From Fragilariopsis cylindrus CCMP1102 (Eukaryota; Bacillariophyta; Bacillariophyceae; Bacillariales; Bacillariaceae): a stretch of 31,992 bases of DNA. A program made the position numbers and the translations under genes. Position 1 is the first letter of the stretch. Each line of letters starts with the position of its first letter. This document shows positions 18,778-28,756 of the stretch, in pieces. A model generated the notes under the pieces. That model did no database searches. It was given only the letters and a program-made list of their open reading frames with translations, and was not told the DNA's origin. The DNA lies in NCBI GenBank assembly GCA_900095095.1, contig FMBT01000635.1, positions 1-31,992 on the forward strand, written 5' to 3'.

Positions 18778-19588
18778 ATCATGGCTGGTGGTGATCGTGA
18801 CACCTAGTCTATAGAAATTTGTCTACTGTACGTGTCTATCTCTCTACGATGCCCCTGTCTGTCTTGTCTATCTTATCCTCTGTTCGATTCCTTCAATTGA
18901 TTGATTGATTCTAGATATCATTCATTCGATCGATCGTATCAAAGTTCGGCCGTGTTGCTTTGCGCGCGCCAATATTGATTTCAATCCTAGTAACACTCGT
19001 ACAATTTAAGCCTCAGCTGTACAACCAAACGTCGAACTCTACATAGTGTATTAAAGAGTAGAGTAGAGTAGAGTGTCAGCAGCGAAACAGGATGTAACCC
19101 TGTGCAAAAAACGAGAGAATGCATCCATCATAACAAGAAAAACGAGGAAATGAAAAAACTAAAACTCAGTTCGGATCCTAGCTACGCTACCGTACACTCA
19201 CCAAAGTAGTACAGTACAGTACAGTACAGTACACTGGTTAGGGAGAATTTCGTTCGGATCCTAGCTAGCTAGCTACTGTTACAGTAAAGCAGCTACGGTA
19301 GCTAGCTACACTCACCAAAGTAGTACAGTACAGTACAGTACAGTACACTGGTTAGGGAGATTTTTAGGGATTGCGACCGGTACTGGTGCAAGATTTCGTT
19401 AGTTCGAGAAAAGCTGAGACTGGTAGGAATATAACAAGAATAATAACGATTGATTCGCCCTTATTGCACTGTAAAAAGTCGTAGCTATCTATAGATCCTT
19501 CGTTCAGCCAACATCCCTTATTATACAAACCATAAAATCAAAAACTCGACAACTATTAATAGAAATACGATAATAGAATAATACCAAA
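18778..19588. other. Divergent intergenic region
   Basis: This 811-bp spacer lies between the minus-strand gene starting at 18777 and the plus-strand gene starting at 19589, so it should hold both promoters. Seen: TGATTGATTGATT (about 18898), CGATCGATCG (about 18929), (AGTAG)n near 19054-19072, and a duplicated block at 19169-19360. Confidence 0.5.
19169..19360. repeat. Tandem duplication with exact 53-bp core and (GTACA)n
   Basis: The core from ACACTCACC through GTTAGGGAGA is identical at 19194-19246 and 19308-19360 (53 bp, 114-bp offset), including the same number of GTACA units. Each core is preceded by GTTCGGATCCTAGCTA (19169 and 19252). Exact identity, including the microsatellite, implies a recent duplication or a collapsed or misjoined assembly. 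Confidence 0.85.
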
Positions 19589-20382
19589 ATGAAAATCATT
19601 TCTACCTCCATTATTTTCTTTTCCGGCATGATCATGTCGGCGAATGCGCAAGACCAATCCTATGAAGTGGATGCTAATGGATGTATTGCATACGATAGAG
19701 GTAACACGACAATAATTGTGGAAATGCATCAGGTTTGGGATTGTTTAATGGATCCATTTACCGTCACTCTTACAAGTGCACGAAGGGCCTTGGTTATGCA
19801 TGTTGTGACAGCACAATTTACAACCAAAGTAATGTACAAGATTTAGGTCAATGTGTTCGCAATACTACACCAGCACCCACTTCACCACCCACGCGACGAC
19901 AGCCGGACGAGAAACCATCAACTCCACAAAGCCAACGTACATACGAAGTGGATGCTAATGGATGCGTGGCATACAATGACGGGAACACCGACAATAAGTG
20001 TAAAAATGCATCACAGTTGGGTTTTTTTAATGGAAATATTCACAGTAATTCCTACCAATGTACCGGGGGCAGCTCTGGAGACCGGTATGCCTGTTGTGCT
20101 AGCACCACTGAATACCAGAGCAACGTACAGGGCGTAGGACAGTGCACTCGTAATTATCAAGAAGATGAGCAAGGTTGTATCCCAGCCCGTGGTTTCAATA
20201 ACGATGAGAGCTGTGCTCATAATAATGGATTTACTGGACACCATTATTCCTATACTTGTAGTATGGGAGAAACACATGCCTGTTGTAATTTAAACACAGA
20301 GAAGTTGAGTAATGTACAGAACTTGGGTCAATGTGTTCGTAATACAAGATCTGATAGTCGAAACCTTCGACGAAGAATTTAA
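19589..20382 (+). CDS. Secreted protein of three six-Cys repeats, one frameshift
   Basis: ATG at 19589 opens a signal peptide (MKIISTSIIFFSGMIMSANA, cleavage before Gln21). Three repeats of 60-72 residues follow: R1 19658-19863, R2 19939-20154, R3 20164-20343. Each has six Cys in the same order: NGC or QGC, a single C, (Y/T)C, ACC and GQC(V/T)RN, presumably three disulfides. R1 and R2 begin YEVDANGC. A Thr/Pro-rich linker separates R1 and R2. After R3 comes a short Arg-rich tail. In R1 the frame breaks between 19707 and 19708. R2 has AACACCGACAAT where R1 has AACAC-GACAAT, so one base is missing. With it the gene would be 264 aa. I do not know the family. The repeats look like small extracellular adhesive or binding modules. 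Every other codon reads cleanly. Confidence 0.7.
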
Positions 20383-22115
20383 AAAGTCCACCTCTTAAAA
20401 GAATGATACAATAGTATAAACGGAAACTAAAGTAATGACATGTTTTGAAAAAATAAAAATTACCTTTTTTTTGCTGTGATTTATGATATCACCTCTAAAG
20501 TACATAGTAGATACTATTGGTAATACCAAGGTTATAGTATGATAACTAGTAAGCGAATACTTTCCTCGATTTCAAGAGTGTGCAGTAACGTTATCTTGTT
20601 CTTTAGCTTTTTTGACATCATATGAAGTGACTATAATGAAGAAAAAGTAGGAGTAGGAAAGTGCACGAAATTCGTTTGATTGTACGGAGAGCATTTCGTT
20701 TTGATTCATTCAGAAAACGAACAAACAGCGCGCCATATGACCCGCTACTTTGGGTTCACGCGATGAAAAGTGTTCCGAAGGGGCGAAGTGAAACGATTGC
20801 AACCACGACATATCTCCCCCACTAGTTTCTAAAAGTAAATAAATGAAAAAAATAAAATTAACTCTTGTCAAAATTAAACGTGAATGATACAAGTACAAGC
20901 ACAAGCACTACGAGTACATACTGTAGTACTGTATATCGTACAAGTAACACTGTATATGACCGATCCGTCCATTTGTAGTCTGTCAAGTAGAATTTATAGT
21001 ATATGTTAATAGAACTTTAAGTAACCAAAATGCCTAACTTACAGTACTGGGACAAACACTGGCGTTTGGTAACAGCTCAATACGCAAACACCATTGCGCA
21101 ACTTAGTCGTCCCGCCGGCAGAGGCTACCAATTAAAAAAGGTTGATTGGTACAGGCTACCAGTTAGAACAGGTTTATTGTTATAGTACGTCAACGCGATA
21201 GCATTATACACGACTAGCTAATCGTCTAGAAAATTGTAGGTTTTACTGTACTAATAAGAACGAACGTTACTATCGCTCAAGGACAAAACAAAACAAAAAA
21301 ACAGATTATGAGGAAGAAACAAAAGAAGACAGGAAAAACAAGTCGATTGATTCGAATCTCCAACTAGCTAATTTTTTCTTGATAAAATTGATTTTACGTT
21401 ATATAGAATTGATTTACGTTGTATTATCTTGCTTGCTGGATAGGGTCTATAGTTTTTTAGCTAGAAATAATATCTTCTGTATGGTATGGTATGGTATGGT
21501 ATGATATATTGATTTGATTTTATGTTTTGTGCTTTGATAGTAAAAGCATGCACTGTACTGTACTGTACTATATTGTACTGTGATTTACATGTAATCTATG
21601 ACGATGACGGTGACGGTGACGATATATTGATCATGTTTTATCTCTTCCAAATTGGCTATATTTCATAAATAAAAGGTATATGTTTGTGTGGAATCGTAAT
21701 CGATGTCGTGGTCAATAGGAGTGGATTTACATTATCTTTCTTCGACGAAACAAAATGTATGTATGGATGTGTGTACGTATTTATGTGTGAATGTGTGTGT
21801 GTGTGTGTGAATGTGTGTCTGTTTGCGTGTGGGTATGAAATGTTGTGATGTGGATGTGGATGGTGTAGATATTTTTTATTATCATTTTTGGTAGTTTTAT
21901 TTCATTTACTGTAAGGACGTTTTTTGTTGCTGATGGTTAAATGAATGAATTGAATTGAATCAATTCTAGAAAGGTTTTACTTTTATTTTTTTATCTTTTC
22001 TGAATTTACTATTGTTGTTATTGTTTGTTTGTATGTATGCTGCCGTCTGCAAATATTATGATGTGTTGCACGTAACTCAATTACAATTATTACTGCTGTA
22101 GAACTTTTTATTTAT
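20383..22115. other. Intergenic spacer with tandem repeats
   Basis: AATAAAAATTACC at about 20452-20464 lies 70 bp after the stop and could be a polyadenylation signal. Further on: a 31-bp tandem pair beginning AGGCTACCA at 21122 and 21153; (GGTAT)n at about 21480-21503; (ACTGT)n near 21551-21568; GACGATGACGGTGACGGTGACG at 21601-21620; and GT-rich sequence at 21750-21835. The last may lie in the 3' region of the minus gene ending at 22116. No gene was supported; the 20710-20904 frame is weak. Confidence 0.45.
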
Positions 22116-22544
22116 TTATTCCGACGAAGTTTCTTTTTTTGGTTTTTCCGAATAGATCGTATCCGCAATTTCCACCGCTTTGTCATCTTCACCTTTCATT
22201 CGTAATTCTCGACGTTGTTGTGTCTTTAATTCATATTCATCCCGTAGTTGTGGATTTCGACGTCGATCAATAATTTCTTTTTGCAATCGTTCTTGTTCAT
22301 CAGCAGCTTTTTTCTTTTTTTCTGCAGTAACTTTCTTTTTACGTTCACGTTCTTCTTTGGCCTCTGCACTAAACATATCTAATAATCCCATATTAAGTTG
22401 TGATTGTGATTTTGATTTTGATTGGACAGATGATGAAGAAACGACAACGACTGGTGCAATCACGACGAACGCCGAACATTGAGTAATAGGCTGAACTGCA
22501 ATAGCAGCAGCAACGGCAAAAAGGAGTGGAAGAAATTTCATCAT
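22116..22544 (-). CDS. Small plastid-targeted charged helical protein
   Basis: An intact 142-aa frame from ATG at 22544. Residues 1-25 are a signal peptide (MMKFLPLLFAVAAAIAV...QCSA), with the diatom plastid motif CSA|FVVIAP: Phe26 follows the cleavage site. A Ser/Val-rich transit stretch runs to about residue 50. The mature protein probably starts near MGLLDMFSAEAKE (52-64). It then forms a highly charged Lys/Glu/Arg helix (64-100, with EQERLQKEIIDRRRNP) and a second helical stretch (ELKTQQRRELRMKGEDDKAVEIAD). There are no membrane spans in the mature part. From memory, similar short proteins with a G-L-D-M-F start occur in other diatoms, but I know of no function. The long helix suggests a scaffold or binding role in the stroma. 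The overlapping plus-strand frame is its shadow. Confidence 0.8.
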   Translation of the reverse strand: MMKFLPLLFAVAAAIAVQPITQCSAFVVIAPVVVVSSSSVQSKSKSQSQLNMGLLDMFSAEAKEERERKKKVTAEKKKKAADEQERLQKEIIDRRRNPQLRDEYELKTQQRRELRMKGEDDKAVEIADTIYSEKPKKETSSE

Positions 22545-23464
22545 GATCTTATTGGGTCTAAGTGATAATGTTTTTTGGTGTTGTTGTTGGTGTAGGATTA
22601 CTTCACGGATATGAATTTAAATGCATTTCCCGATATCTTACCGAGTGCGTATCTGATTTTGTTCACATCTCACTTTTTTTCTCTTCGTTGAAAGGAGAGA
22701 GTGTAATAAAATGATGCTAAGAACTTACTACCGGCAGTCGTGTGTGTTTTGGCATAATAGGCCTAATATGATGTGTGACGTTGAGTGAGTCAGTTTTATT
22801 GTGGGTTGGCTAATGTTGGTGACGCAAGACTCGTCGACTCACGCAACTCGCCACGTTAGCTACAGTAGTTGTTCAAATTTCAAGTAGGAAGTAAATGGTA
22901 GTTTAAAGTAGTCGTGACTGTGGTGTTATAAATGAAATCATATCCCAATCGTGCATACTTATATTATGTTTCTTCTTGTCGTAACTTATGTTTTATGAGC
23001 AACTCGTGAACGGAAATCAAAAAAAAAATTAGGGAGGCCGTAGTAAAATCTATATGTAATCACATTTTTGTACTATTGTCTAGCCGGCGGTAAACGCGGA
23101 AAGCAGATTATACGACTCGACTCACTCAAATTGATGTAAGTATCTTGACACTTTCGAACTTTTATTTGACACGAAGATTTCAATTGATCAATCACACACA
23201 TGATTTATAAATCGCTAGAAATAATATATCAATTGATCTTTTCAAATAAATCCTTTATTTTTTCTCGCATCGTGGCACCAAGAACGTTGTTGATGAGTGT
23301 CGTGTACCAGTGATCGAGTGATGATATCATATCAATGCAAATATAAATATAGTCTACAAGTTAGTAATACATAGCTTCTTTGATAGGGCATATAATACGA
23401 TCCGTCACGATTCATTCGAGCAGAAAGTAAGACTACTGGTATCAAAATACCAATACTAATTAAT
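22545..23464. other. Divergent intergenic region
   Basis: This 920-bp spacer lies between the minus gene starting at 22544 and the E1 gene starting at 23465. It is AT-rich, with GTTGAGTGAGTCAG near 22780 and CGACTCGACTCACTCAA near 23113 as the only notable words. No gene, RNA or long repeat was seen. Confidence 0.45.
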
Positions 23465-26400
23465 ATGACATTATTCATTTCAACTTATTCGACGACTAAA
23501 ACTTCCTCATTTCTTGGACGAGTAATAAGAGTAAGAGGAGGTGTAATAAGGCAATGTGTAGCGATAGGGCAACGGCAACGACAAGGAAGACTGGTATTGT
23601 CAACAGCAACAGCAACCTCAACCTCATTATTATCATCATCGTCGTCAACATCATCATCGTCAAGTAGTAATAGTAATAGTAATAGTAATAGTAGTATATG
23701 GGATGTATATAATGATACAGTACAGGGAAAAACAATACGTGAATTACCAGAAGTACAATTCTCAAATCGTATAAAAGAATTTCTAATTGATAAACTCAAT
23801 AGTAACAGTAGCGACAACACCAACACCAGCAGTAATAGTAATAGTAATAATAATTTTCTATTGAAAAAATATAAATATATACCATCGAAATACAATTATA
23901 TGATAAGTTTAAACTCTATTTTCATCACATTTATACTAAATAAAAATGCAAGAATTGCTGCATTAGTTGGTAAAGGATATTATACAATTGGTCCCTGTGG
24001 TGAAGAAAATTTAAGTATTATTGGTTCATTATTATTAAATAATGATAGTAATAATGATAAGAATAGTGATAATAATGAGAATAGTACAAATATAACGTTA
24101 GGTGATTCATCTGCACTGCATTATCGTCATACATCTATATCATTAACACGACAACTATTGAGGAAATTGAAACAAAATTCAATAGACTACGACATCGACA
24201 TCGGCAACGACAACGATAACTGCAATGATGAATCTGGAAGCAAAAACAACGAAATAGTACAAGATTTATTATTAGGACGTGCACGTGGTTATACTGTATC
24301 AAAATATGATCCAATAACTGGTGGTGTACATTGTAGTATTGGTGCACCGGGTAGTAATTATGAGAGTAATGAATATATTGTATCAAGTACATTAGCCTCA
24401 CAATGTCCATCTGCTATTGGGCGTGCATTAGGTTATTCATTAAATTTACCAAATAAACAACATCAAAATCAAAATCAAAGATCTAAAAAAAGTTCTAAAA
24501 GATCTGAAAATCAGAGTCCAATAAGTTTTGTGACATTAGGTGATGGATCTATACATAATTCACATTTTTTATCATCAGTAACATTAGCAAAACATGCAAG
24601 ATATCAGAATATTAATTGTCCAATTGTATTTGGTATATCAGATAATGGTTTATCAATAAGTTATAAAACGAATGATTTTCTTTCACAGATAGGTATGTTT
24701 GAAGAAAATATGAATGACAAATTATTACCAGTATATCATGTAGAAGATTCAAATGATATGGTTGAAATATATAGTAAAACAAAAGAAGCATTTAATTATT
24801 CACGTATCAAAAAAGCACCCTGTATTATAATATATAAAAATTTAATAAGAAGATTTGGTCATGCATCAACTGATCGTCAATATGAATATTTAACTACAAA
24901 TGAAATAGATAATATGGAATACAATAATAATGATGAAAGTAATAATAGTTCAAATGGAATAAATGAAAATTCAAATTCAAATATTAATAATTGTAATGTG
25001 ATACAATCAATGATACAAGCTGTGGATGTATTAAACTATACAACATATCAAGAAATTTATAGTCAATGGATAATGATTGAAAAAGAAACAGATATAGCTT
25101 TTTCAACAGCAATGTCTGAACCAAAAGTATCATTAAATGATATGATGGGCATGGACATAGGTGGAGACACGAAAAGTAGTAATAATAGTCGTATTTCTGC
25201 ACCATTAACACCAATACCATTAATACCAAGACCAGCTTCGACTGATACAATGACGAAAACGAATAAGGCAGATGTAGTAGTCGAAGTCCTATCAGTTATA
25301 GTGAAGAAAAAAAAGACTATAAAGAAAGAAGTAATGAGGAAACATATGACACGAGTCCTTGAAGAAATAATGAAAGATGATGAATATGTTGTTTATATAG
25401 GTGAAGGTACGTACGTAACGTAATAAACAAGAATTGAAAGACGAAGAAAACAAAAGGGGAAAATAGAATTGGGTTGTTCTTCCTTCTACATCTTTTTGAT
25501 TTGATGTTGTCTTCTTCTTCGTCTTCGTATCGATCTTTCGTCGTGGTTTCCGAAAAAACAATATGGATCTTTCGTCGTGGTGTGCGCAAAATGGATCTTT
25601 TAAGAGGTCTGTCTGTATCCCGTGCTCGGGGCGTTATCAATTTGGATTTTGGTGACATCATGACGAATAGATTTTGGTGACATCATGACGAAAAGTAAAC
25701 CTTGATTTGATTTGATTTGATTGCTTTATCTAATATCTCTATAAAATAGTGGCTAGCTTGCTAGAAGTCACATACAAAACAACTTTGCTCAATAACGTCA
25801 CCTGTGTTCCTCTTTATCTCTGTCGCTTTATTGTCTCTCATCAACGCCCCACACACTCGTCCCACATACACTACTACTACTTCTACTACTACTACCAACA
25901 ACAACAACATAACATAACAAATATAGATGTCAGACATGGTGGATACTATTTAATAACTGATGGTATATATAAAAAGTTTGGTCCAAAACGTATAATAGAT
26001 TTTCCACCAGATGAAACAACATTATTAGGTTGTGCATTAGGCTTTAGTCAATTGGGTATTATACCTATTGTGGAAATACCATATATAAAATATCTTGACT
26101 GTGGTATTGATATGTTTTATGAAATTGCTATACAATATTGGTTAACAAATGGTAGTTCATCTTCAACTTCAAGTATTAGCATTAATAGTAGTAACAGAAG
26201 TAGTAGTGTGATAGGTGAAGATTGTGAAGGTGAAGGTGAAGACGATGATACTAGTAGTATTAAAGTAGGAGGAGGTGGAGGAGGAATAAGAAACAAAGGT
26301 TCGTCGCAACCAATATTACCCAAACGTCGTAACGGTGGTATGATAATACGATTACAAGGTACGATACTGTATATATACATATACATCAATCACGATCAGA

Positions 26401-27638
26401 TTACGTGTGTGTGTGTGTGTGTGTGTGTGTGTTGTCATGGAAATGAGTGAAAACAAAGTCTCCCCATTTGTTTGACGACTGTGAACGAACTGTAGCATAA
26501 CAGTTGTTTTGTTTTGCTTTTGTTTGTACATATACTTTCTGTCACATTTTTCACTGTTTTATTTAGGATTTGACCGGGGGGTTTTTGGTGGTAATTTTCA
26601 TACACATAATAGTTTACCACATATCCCACCTGGTGTTGATGTTGTTTGTTATTCGAATGGACCAGATTATGTTCGTGGTATGCGGTATGCACATTATCAA
26701 GCGAAATATTCTGGTCGTATAATTGTTTTTTGTTGATTGTACATATATATTAAATCTACGACATGTTCATAACAACAAAAATGGTGGTGGTGGTGATCGT
26801 GCATGGGAATTTCCATATCCATCATTGTACGATAGCATGATAGATTTTGATCAAGTAATTCGTTACAGAGTGGGACACGAAGATCATTCTTTTATTCGAG
26901 ATGAGATAGGAAGCACCTATAGTAGCAACGATGATAATGATGACGATGCACCGTCAACGTCGACGTCAGCGTCAGCGTCAGCGTCGATTAATGACAATGC
27001 TAAGCAGACGCGGACGAGAAAAGTTGCTATCGTAACGTATGGGAATGGTGTTGTTACATCATTACAAGCAAGAAAAAGTTTATTGGAACGTAATAGTCAA
27101 GATAATGTTATATCTATCAGTAAAAATGAAAAACTCGATATTGATATTGATATTGATATTGATATTGATATTATTGATTGTCCATATTTAAGTGATGTAC
27201 CAAAAGGATTAGAAAATATTATATATGATTATGACTATATTTTATTTGCTGATATATGTAAGGAAGGTCCTGGATCTAATATATTTAGTAGTATGATTAC
27301 TACATTACAACAGAAACGAAGACTACTTTCAACATCAAGATGGCAATTCATTGGTGCACCAAGAACATATGTGAGTATTATACAGTAGGAAAAGTACAGT
27401 AGTAGCAATTGTTAGTTTCTATATTGAATCAAATCATTTCTACTGTTGTGTACTGTAGTCCGATTATGTTTCTTGTTCTTGTTTTTATTGCTCACTTCTA
27501 CCTTTTTTTTTTCTACCACAATACAAATAAAATCCTATATTTTTCATTTCTTTTCAGAATCCATTAGGTAGTACTGTTACATTTTTGAATCAAAATAGAA
27601 TTGAAGATGCTGTAATCCAAATGGTGAAAGATGCATGA
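23465..27638 (+). CDS. Fused alpha/beta E1, 2-oxo acid dehydrogenase (TPP), mitochondrial
   Basis: E1 decarboxylates a 2-oxo acid on thiamine diphosphate and passes the acyl group to lipoyl-E2. Exons: 23465-25406, 25927-26358, 26567-27370, 27558-27638, about 1085 aa. The start is Arg/Ser/Thr-rich and acid-free, a likely mitochondrial presequence. The alpha part includes GKGYYTIGPCGEE, YRHTS, GRARGYTVSKYD then TGGVHCSIGAPG (from about 271), LASQCPSAIGRALGY, the TPP motif GDG(359-361)...N394 in ISDNG, and RRFGHASTDRQ. The beta part starts near 635 with YVVYIGE|DVRHGGYY, then FGPKRIIDFPPDE, LGCALGFSQLG, QGFDRGVFGGNFHTHN, and a transketolase-C region (KVAIVTYGNGVVTSL, FADICKEGPGSN, FIGAPRTYNPLGS). 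It resembles fused E1 proteins called branched-chain type, so 2-oxoisovalerate is the likely substrate. One extra T in the run 26726-26731 breaks the frame; without it splice phases fit exactly. Asn/Ser inserts lengthen it well beyond the usual 650-750 aa. Confidence 0.85.
25407..25926 (+). other. Intron 1 of the E1 gene (520 nt)
   Basis: Donor GAAG|GTACGT, acceptor ATATAG|ATG. It splits the GAT codon of GEDVRHGGYY (phase 1). It contains two copies of GGTGACATCATGACGAA in tandem (25650-25693) and two of GATCTTTCGTCGTGG (about 25531 and 25565). Reading through hits a stop at 25421. The frame at 25474-25680 lies inside the intron and is not a gene. Confidence 0.85.
26359..26566 (+). other. Intron 2 of the E1 gene (208 nt)
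   Basis: Donor CAAG|GTACGA, acceptor TTTAG|GAT, phase 1. It restores RLQGFDRGVFGG across the junction. It contains a (GT)n run at 26405-26432. Confidence 0.85.
27137..27172 (+). repeat. In-frame (GATATT)n coding Asp-Ile repeat
   Basis: About six hexamers encode (Asp-Ile)n inside the transketolase-C part of the E1 protein, between a charged stretch and IIDCPYLSD. Confidence 0.85.
27371..27557 (+). other. Intron 3 of the E1 gene (187 nt)
   Basis: Donor TAT|GTGAGT, acceptor TTTTCAG|AAT with a T-rich tract, phase 0. Joined reading is GAPRTY|NPLGSTVTF, matching the expected end of the beta subunit. Confidence 0.85.
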
Positions 27639-28756
27639 CGACAAATAACGATAATGATCATTAATATACGAAGTGACTTGTTCCACCTTGTACTATTTGT
27701 TTTATTTTATTGTTTACGTAAACACTATTCGCAAAAAAATCCCACCATAATTCTTACGTTATGCGGTGTTGGTAGCAGGTAATTGTCTTCAGATTCAAAG
27801 TACTTGTCTAGATAGGGCATTGTATATGTATCTATCTTACCAACGTAGTCAAAATGGAGTTTTGTTTCGTTGTTCATGATAGTAGCAGCAAAGTGAAACT
27901 ATGTTTGACTCTTCCCTAAATTCATATATTATTGTTTTTGATTTGATGATGATGATCCGATGAGCCATAGTAAATGCCAGCCTGAGACGAAGCATCCCAT
28001 CCAAAACTTGTATGTAGAGGTAGTTTTAGTCATCGTCACTAATTAAAACAATATATTTAGTTAACAATATTAGGCGCTACCACTGTATCAATATAAGAGC
28101 GAAGAAGCGAAATAATGATTCCATTATTGAATCAATATTCTTCTCTTTTTGTTCCACAAATAAAAAAAATGATGTATCGTTAATTGGCTATTAATTATTC
28201 CATATATTTTGTGAAAAATCAAATTCTTCAAGGCATATTATAAATCTATTTTTCAATTTTTTGGCTAATAAAGAAACTCCGCACCACACGCTACGTGAAA
28301 AAACAACACCATTTTTATTTATCTATTTATTTTGTCTAATGTACACATCAGTATCATTGCATGTAAAAAACAAGCAAGGCCTAATAATTTAATTTTCTAA
28401 AAGAAGGAATTTGTCAGTGAAATAATGATTCCATAAATGAATCAAAATTCTTCTCTTTTTGTTTCACAAATAAAAAAAATGATGTATCGTTAATTGGCTA
28501 CCGTATTAATTATTTCATACAAACAATACACGAAGAGAAGAATGAAAAATGACTAACTACTGTACTGTACGTACAATTATAAGCAAACCATTCATCATCA
28601 TCGTTTCTTTTTTAAACAATTGAGAATCCTTCACACAGCACACAGCACACACACACTTCTTAAAACTTCGCACTTTGATATATCAATAGCAATATCAATA
28701 TCAATATAAGTACGGAAACGAAACGAAACGAAACGAAAGCAATTATAAAAATAAAG
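27639..28756. other. Intergenic spacer with direct repeat
   Basis: No gene supported. It holds a long direct repeat pair (28109-28190 and 28419-28500) and, just before the next start, TATCAATA-rich and (GAAAC)n runs (28677-28738). Confidence 0.5.
28109..28500. repeat. Direct repeat pair, 82 bp, 310-bp offset
   Basis: 28109-28190 and 28419-28500 differ at only four positions. Each runs from GAAATAATGATTCCAT through TTCTTCTCTTTTTGT and ATGATGTATCGTTAATTGG to CTA. Non-coding and AT-rich; possibly two copies of a dispersed element or the long repeats of one. Confidence 0.85.

Noticed and set aside
25474-25680. Plus-strand 68-residue frame
   Set aside because: It lies wholly inside intron 1 of the E1 gene and is formed by tandem duplicated intron sequence.
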